Source: Galerina marginata
Lineage: Eukaryota; Basidiomycota; Agaricomycetes; Agaricales; Galerinaceae
DNA: 64,000 nucleotides
Assembly: GCA_023014335.1 (NCBI GenBank)
Contig: JAECYW010000004.1
Coordinates: forward strand, 620,001-684,000
Reading direction: 5' to 3'
The notes beneath the pieces were generated by a model, which saw nothing but the letters and a program-made list of their open reading frames with translations, was not told the origin of the DNA and searched no databases. Position 1 is the first letter of the stretch, and each line of letters opens with the position of its first letter. This document shows positions 58,279-64,000 of this stretch, in pieces. The position numbers were made by a program, and so were the translations under genes.

Positions 58279-59667
58279 ATGACTTGCAGCTCTTCCAAAC
58301 CTCTACGTCTCTGCTCCGACCTTATATTTGATCCCAAGCTCGAAATCGCATACACCTTCTACCTGTCCAAAGATGAGCCGTCTTCAATGCGATCTATCAA
58401 CCAGATTCCCGTTGAAATGCTCCGCGAGATATTTGCGAAATTCGTTGAAGTTGACTGTTCGGAACTTTGCAGTGCGAGCAAACCCGAATCCCCCGAAACT
58501 TCCACTGGGAGCACCGAGGGAACGATGGGTCCAGCGACTGGTTTAGCCGACCCCACTATACTCGGCCAAGTATGCTCCTATTGGCGACGCGTTGCGCTTT
58601 CCACTCCTTTCTTATGGTCCACTATTTGTATCATTCCAGACACCAAACACCTCGTGGCGCAAATCAATTGGACGGCGATGTTCCTCACGCGTGCAGGTAC
58701 TAGCCCCCTCGATCTGTCGCTCAAAGATTGCAGATGCCGCTCAGCTGTTTCTATGCAATCAGTCCGACCCAGCATATGTCACTCAGCTGCATTAGCGCCC
58801 TCAGCCAGTCCCACCATCTGCGCAATGCGTACTTTTCTCTCCTTGTTTATTTCCAGAATTCGATATTGGCGTAGCATCGACTTCCACCTACCTCCCGAAG
58901 CCATAGACGTGTTATTCTCCATAACAAACTCTCCTTTGCCATTGAAATGCGATACATTGCGTTCGGCGTCGGTCCTGATTTCGACCGTTGCGTGCAATAA
59001 GCTTCACGCAGACCAACCACCATCGAACCAAGCCGACCTCCTGGACAATATCAGTTGGGTGAGCCCCTTCCTCGCCACTATCTGGCAGTCCATCTTCATC
59101 CCACCTTCCCTTAAGCAGCTCACGTGGTGGCCAGGTTTGGACACCGTATTCTCAGATACACCCGGTATCATTTTCGCCAACATTTCCTGCTTAAAGATCC
59201 CCTATCCCTTAAGCGCCGATGAATTGCTGAGCCTGCTGGCTAACTTTCCTAACATCAAGGAAGTGGCGGTATCCGATTTACGGCTACCCAAGCTCCCGGT
59301 CCTCAGCAGCCACACTCAATCGCCCCTTGCCTTGGTGTCTTTGGAGGTTCTTCGTCTGACGGTTGGAGTCGACGTTTCACCGTTATTTGACGGGCTATAT
59401 TGTCCCGCATTGCGCTTCCTCACCCTCGACTACTCAGGCGCCATGATTCCATCAAAGGATGTCACATCATCTCTTCTTGCCTTTCTACGAAGATCGGAGA
59501 TCTGCTTGAAAGAGCTTGTAATCCGTCACAATCACACTTGCTATCATCGCGATTGTAAGTTAACGATGCCGACTGAAAACCTCGATTCTCCTGGTTTTCG
59601 ACTGCTGTCAGCATTGGAAGTAGATCGAGCTGTGGTTCGCGACGAACTGACACGAATGGAAATATAG
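58279..59667 (+). CDS. F-box-like protein
   Basis: Likely substrate adaptor of an SCF ubiquitin ligase. The F-box-like motif INQIPVEMLREIFAKFVE sits about 40 residues in, followed by LGQVCSYWRRVALSTPFLWS, the usual second half of the mushroom F-box signature. The remaining about 300 residues contain leucine-rich, repeat-like strands such as LVSLEVLRLTVGVD, LRFLTLDYSGA and LKELVIRHN, typical of the LRR-like substrate domain. I use the ATG at 58279; the frame is open further up to about 58156 and a later ATG at 58387 lies just before the F-box. The usual N-terminal coiled coil of this family is not seen, so an upstream exon may be missing. It ends TRMEI. Confidence 0.8.
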   Translation: MTCSSSKPLRLCSDLIFDPKLEIAYTFYLSKDEPSSMRSINQIPVEMLREIFAKFVEVDCSELCSASKPESPETSTGSTEGTMGPATGLADPTILGQVCSYWRRVALSTPFLWSTICIIPDTKHLVAQINWTAMFLTRAGTSPLDLSLKDCRCRSAVSMQSVRPSICHSAALAPSASPTICAMRTFLSLFISRIRYWRSIDFHLPPEAIDVLFSITNSPLPLKCDTLRSASVLISTVACNKLHADQPPSNQADLLDNISWVSPFLATIWQSIFIPPSLKQLTWWPGLDTVFSDTPGIIFANISCLKIPYPLSADELLSLLANFPNIKEVAVSDLRLPKLPVLSSHTQSPLALVSLEVLRLTVGVDVSPLFDGLYCPALRFLTLDYSGAMIPSKDVTSSLLAFLRRSEICLKELVIRHNHTCYHRDCKLTMPTENLDSPGFRLLSALEVDRAVVRDELTRMEI

Positions 59668-61508
59668 CAGTTCGACCTGTGGTTTTGTTGAGGTATATTT
59701 CAATATTTAACTGCTTTTGTACACTCCTCTATGACGGTCTTTTGTCCTCGATTGTAAAAATGTGTATAAGTATCATGGATGCCCAAACGTCAATTTTCAG
59801 GTGTCCAGCTTATTTCTGGTCGAGATCTCCAATCCAGAGGTGGTTAGCTATTCGTATAGTATTCGTATACGATCCTATCCATGCCTATAAGTTTTTCATT
59901 TTTCTCGTCGCCGTCTAATACAACTTCCCCAGACATTGGAAAAATGGTTGAGCTTCAAGTTGTTTTCGTATTTACGACAATGATCGTGGCTTGGGAGGCG
60001 GAAATAGATGTGTTGTGTGGCGCAAGTCTTTTCTAGAGAGCTTTTTCCACATATGGAACACGAGGATCAAATGTGAGCCTGAAAGCGGAATCTTTTGCGA
60101 ATAGATATCAAACTTTTAGAGCGCCGTCGTTGCATTGGCGTCACCGCTTTCCTCGAGTACTGGCATGTCCATCCAAAAAATAGGAACGTTGAATCAGTGG
60201 ATCAAAGCTCCGCGTATGGTCGACCGGGAAGAACGAGGGCTAATACTGCATCCGCACTGTGGGAGGCAACGATTATATCTGAAACGGGAGCGCAACTGTC
60301 ACTGCCAGACGTTTAACTGCGCGAAATAGGGCGAGCACTTCCTCTTGAGCGTTCGGAATTCTTTTTTTGTATTTTTACCTCAACCACTAGAATTCCAATG
60401 GAATTTTTCTCATTCACAGACGAGGCATCAGGATTCAGCATACCACATTTTTGGTTCAAGTTTAAGTTGAGTGATTCCAGAGACTTTCGGGCGCAGTATC
60501 GATGTACCGAGGTCCAATGCATTGTGCAGGCCTTCCACGCCCAGAAGATACTTTTCCATTCGTGGTCTCTTGTCCGTAGCAGGTGTTGGTGCTTGAAATT
60601 TTTCTCCTTCTGGGATTTGAGCGCAATTATACCGTACCCCCTTGGACCGGTTTGCCTGACACCACTCGACTTTTCCTCCTGAACACCAGCCCGGCCCAGA
60701 GCAAATTCTGTCTCATTCAGCTCTCTCGGATTTGTCAAATTGGCCTGCAATTCTGCCGGGTGGCTTTTTGAACCATGGTTTTTGTATCGCTGCACCTTTG
60801 CGTTGGCACTTCCTTTTCCAATTTTCCAAGGGACCCATATGGAATGTACCATCCTATTGCTTTGTCTTGAAAAACGAGAAACATGACTGTGACTTTGTCA
60901 AGTGCCTTTTTGACCGTTTAACTCTAATTCCCGACGCGCAATAACATTACAAAATGCCAAAACCTCGCCGCAATCTCCACCAAGCTTGCATGAGCTTGAT
61001 AGACGTTTTGTCCTTTACAACGTTAATGTTCACCGTCACTCGAGATCTGGGCCGGACCTAGACCACCTTTTCGCAGTTGTGGCTTTGCGTTTCATGACAT
61101 CAAGGGTGGTCCTGGTTAAATCGTAGGTAACTGATAATATATCCTAACATATCCTTGTATTTACCAGAGATTGAACGTTACATAAGATTACAACATGTGG
61201 AATGAATTTACAGCTGTAAGATACCTAGGTTAAACGAGGGACCAAAAATGGCGGACAGTGTTTTACAGGGGGAAAATGTAAGGTACACAAATCTAGTACA
61301 ACGGGCGAGCCCAAAGAAGTAAAACAGGGAGCATGGGAAGTTGTATTGTCCTGAACGTCGCTGATTAGTTGTTACGAGCTGGATGATAGACATAAATTTG
61401 ATCAATGAAGGGCTGGCAATATAGAAACAGATCAGAAAGAAAAGCGTACATCATCCGTTAAACTTAGCTAACCGTTGACCACTGGATCAAATCCGAACAG
61501 CGTTCTCT
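59668..61508. other. Intergenic stretch without recognised gene
   Basis: Short overlapping frames on both strands, the longest being 179 residues on the minus strand (60852-60313), with no recognisable domain. I do not support a gene. About 61200-61508 is the 3' flank of the BTB gene. Confidence 0.35.
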
Positions 61509-62505
61509 TTAGGAGGATTGGTCCTTGCAGACATCGTCCCAAGTCCCGAGCTGGAATAAGCTCGGCAACTTCTGCCAGACCTTCTCTCTTCCCTCCTTGT
61601 GCAAGGCCTCGGTGACCTGCTGACACTTGATACAAACATTCAGCGACTTCCAGTCCGTATACTCCTCCAGCGGATGAGGGTTGATCCTCAGACTCTCGAT
61701 ATCGTTGAGCTTCAGGCTCCGTGGCACGCGCGCCTGACACCCCGTCGAGCATGAAGGTGCCTGCTTGAAATCCAGTAGAAAGCTGTGGGTCAACACTTTT
61801 TGCATTTCCCACAGCTTTTCTTTCCCAGCAAGGCATAAGGCCTTGTCCTTCCAATCAAGAACGTCGTTGGCGAGAATGTCATCAACAGAGATGTGCGCGC
61901 AGAGGTAGAATGCCCAGGGAAGAACCATATGCACGGTAGTAGCTCGAGCGAGTGGAATAATGCGCACAATTTCGGAGGGGACGTATTGGATTCCTCGCGT
62001 TAGGACTTCGTCACATCCGCGTAATGTGGATGGAAATTTGTCTTGGATAATGGAGATGCACTTGTTGCGAAACTGCAGCATGCCGTACTTGGTGCTAATC
62101 CTCAGAATTCCAGAGATGAAGTTGATAAGCGTCCGCAAGCTTGTATCAGGCTTGATCTGGTCGAAATGACTAGAACCTGCATCTGGATAAATACGAAATA
62201 TAGTCGATAAGGTGGACTCACAGGCCGTCGTACATCACCTTCATTAGGTCAACAAAATCGTTCACCTTATCATCATGAAGTTCCACCGCCGGGCAGCCAT
62301 CATAGAGTTCCGTCGCTGCTGGTTGTGGCACATCCCACAGGCCTCTGAAAACGTCTGAGTGGCGGGCGAGCATTGACTGATGAATCCGAAACGCCGTTTT
62401 CTCAACAATAATGACCACAGATCCATCTGGAAAGTAAAACTCGGGATGTCGTATGATTTCGTTTTGCGTCCCCGGTTCAAGAACTACCGGCGAGGTTCCA
62501 TCCAT
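61509..62505 (-). CDS. BTB/POZ domain protein
   Basis: Modelled as two exons on the minus strand: 62505-62222 and 62169-61509, totalling 945 nt and 314 residues. The intron (52 nt, GTGAGT...TTCTAG) joins MYDGL to HFDQIKPDTS. The BTB fold is visible in HPEFYFPDGSVVIIVEKTAF then RIHQSMLARHSDVFRGL, VELHDDKVNDFVDLMKVMYD and ILRISTKYGMLQFRNKCISI. This is the common mushroom BTB architecture, thought to mediate dimerisation and sometimes cullin-3 binding. The C-terminal half has a Cys pair (PSCSTGCQA) and a later CIKC. Start chosen at the only ATG before the conserved BTB start. Confidence 0.85.
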
Positions 62506-63586
62506 CGTGAGTGGAGCCGAGAAGGTGGTGGCAGGAGGTTTGGTTGGCAGATTTCCTTTTTTGGCATAGTGTGGTTATAAGGCGAGGTTTCTCCGGTGCA
62601 GTTACGCTTGAGCTTGAATCCCGAAAACTTTGAAATAATGGCGCCGCAGGATCAGGAAAAAAGAAGTAAACTTCACATCCAGGATGGCCATGACGCTTGC
62701 GGCGTCAACCAGAGCTCCGGGGAAATAAATCAGAATAACTGGTTACTGTGGTTTAATTTTCGTCCAAATTCCAATTAATAAGCGCTCGCGCATCTGTCAT
62801 TTACAGTAAGAGTTTGAAATAACAGGTGTAGTTATACTTCTCGGCAATTTACAGCGCCTTTCAGTTGAATCGCCCCAACGAAACAAAATCATATACGGCA
62901 ACCACCGTCCTATGTCGAACCAAAACGGCCAGCCGAGGCCCGTAAGTTCGAGGTAAGCTCGGTACCACTGTCCGAACGCTTGAGAGAAACTAGCTACGTG
63001 ACACGTAGCGTACCTAACATAAATTAAAGCTCCGCCCAGATATTCGGGGGCGAGTGCCAAGTCAATTTCCGGCGTCATCCTAGAGTATTATTTTACATGG
63101 CTCTATGATTTCTTCCTAGCTCTCTAGCTCCTGCACCGTCAATATATACATTTCTGGTGGCTCAGTGCTCGATGGCTGTTTTTAAATTACGAGATTTGAA
63201 GTCAACTGCGAGCCTGCTCAGATTCTCCTTGGGTCGAGTAACACTGTAACACTCCCAACCCCACTCTTCTTGAAATTTTAAGCGAGCAGTTCAAAACCGA
63301 GGCTTTGGTTTATGTGAATCCACAATCCGGATTTTCAGTAACTAGAGAAGCTTGAAAAATTTTTTGCCCTGAGCTAAGAGTCAATCCTCAACTTGTCCTC
63401 ACCAACCCAACTCCAACCCGCAGTTTAAACCCGGCTATCTCGGCCCATCGTCAGGTGACATGTTCTGGCTGTGGGAATTTAATCATTTCATGTTGAGTCC
63501 GATCTTTGCAGCGTTGTCCTGGCTCCATAACTCTGATCAACTGTTGTTCAGTATTGTCTTTCCCGTTTGCGGGCTTTTCTCTAATC
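62506..63586. other. Intergenic, with possible relic of a membrane-protein N-terminus
   Basis: A minus-strand frame at 63078-62797 opens MTPEIDLALAPEYLGGALIY, resembling the first residues of mushroom multi-pass membrane proteins of the DUF6534 type (PLLIGGLLN..LYG). The expected helices do not follow, so this is at most a relic. The rest is the promoter region of coa6. Confidence 0.25.
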
Positions 63587-63936
63587 ATGGGGTGGTGGTT
63601 TTCCAGCTCCAGTGAAGATAACTCGGCGCCAAACAGAGAAAATCGGCAGAAATGTTGGGAAACACGAGACGCGTACTTTGCATGTCTAGATCGCGCTGGG
63701 GTGGTGAAAGCAGGTGACGAAGGGAATGCGTGCTCGAAAGAAAAAAGGCAATATGAGGGGAACTGCGCGAAAAGCTGGGTACGTTGCGTTTGTTCTCAAA
63801 ACTGTTCCCTGGATTAATCATGATTCGTACACGTCGCTTTCAGATCGAATATTTCAACCAGCGGCGCGTGATAGCGGAAGCGCAGAAAGATAGGCTAGCT
63901 CGAGCCAATGAACAAGCTCAAGGTGCCAAAAAGTAA
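63587..63936 (+). CDS. coa6: Cytochrome c oxidase assembly factor 6 (COA6)
   Basis: Mitochondrial intermembrane-space twin-cysteine protein that helps mature the copper sites of complex IV. Two exons, 63587-63778 and 63844-63936 (65-nt intron GTACGT...TTTCAG), encode 94 residues. The hallmark CX9C (CWETRDAYFAC) and CX10C (CSKEKRQYEGNC) are both intact, followed by AKSW and, over the splice, IEYFNQRRV, all typical of the COA6 family. The ATG gives MGWWFSSSSED; no separate targeting sequence is needed in this class. It is the clearest housekeeping gene here and suggests the right edge is outside the duplicated region. Confidence 0.93.
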
Positions 63937-64000
63937 CTGCGGCGTTCAAGATCCGCTCGTGCCTCTTATTTCGGTGATTTGCAACTGCTCTTGCTGGGCA

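Noticed and set aside
60313..60852. Minus-strand open frame of 179 residues
   Set aside because: No domain, no homologous motif recalled, and competing frames on the other strand of similar quality. Not enough to call a gene.
1..64000. CRISPR arrays, tRNA or rRNA genes
   Set aside because: No regularly spaced repeats, no convincing cloverleaf or rRNA sequence noticed on reading. A tRNA with an intron could have been missed without a search program.

Overview
The window looks like nuclear DNA from a mushroom-forming basidiomycete (Agaricomycetes). The evidence is short GT-AG introns of about 47-70 nt, pyrimidine-rich promoters, NACHT ATPases of the agaric type, an F-box protein, a BTB/POZ protein, a DPBB/expansin-like secreted protein and a COA6 homologue. 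No species can be named from the sequence alone.

About 1-40 kb is a segmentally duplicated NLR-like locus. Five NACHT genes (A-E) lie on the minus strand and a sixth (F, 51.3-54.0 kb) on the plus strand. I modelled exons for all six, and the five complete ones give spliced lengths divisible by three. By N-terminus, first intron and tail they form three pairs: A/C, B/D and E/F. Between them lie repeated, decayed passengers: 3' fragments of a large low-complexity gene, three adenosine-deaminase-like pseudogenes, two class III aminotransferase pseudogenes, two reverse-transcriptase-like relics, two truncated NACHT 3' ends and two expansin-like genes (one complete, one internally deleted). The passengers keep their introns, so they were copied as DNA. 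Nearly all are broken, while the NACHT genes are open.

About 40-54 kb holds what looks like the source unit: the full-length low-complexity gene (43.9-50.2 kb, about 1,931 residues) followed by NACHT F, both on the plus strand. Every array copy has the same order (3' end of the large gene, spacer, NACHT) but on the minus strand. The 40-54 kb segment is bounded by a pair of about 300 bp inverted repeats (about 39.83-40.14 and 54.24-54.55 kb), so it has probably been inverted relative to the array.

About 54.5-64 kb is more ordinary. It has long stretches with no recognisable gene, an F-box gene (58.3-59.7 kb, +), a BTB gene (61.5-62.5 kb, -) and the mitochondrial complex IV assembly factor gene coa6 (63.6-63.9 kb, +).

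The NACHT proteins combine a short Gly/Asn-rich N-terminal motif, an intact NACHT NTPase and a conserved acidic, basic-tailed C-terminus with no WD40, ankyrin, TPR or LRR repeats. That, with fast-changing low-complexity inserts, suggests a young, actively diversifying NLR-like cluster. Its biological role is inference.
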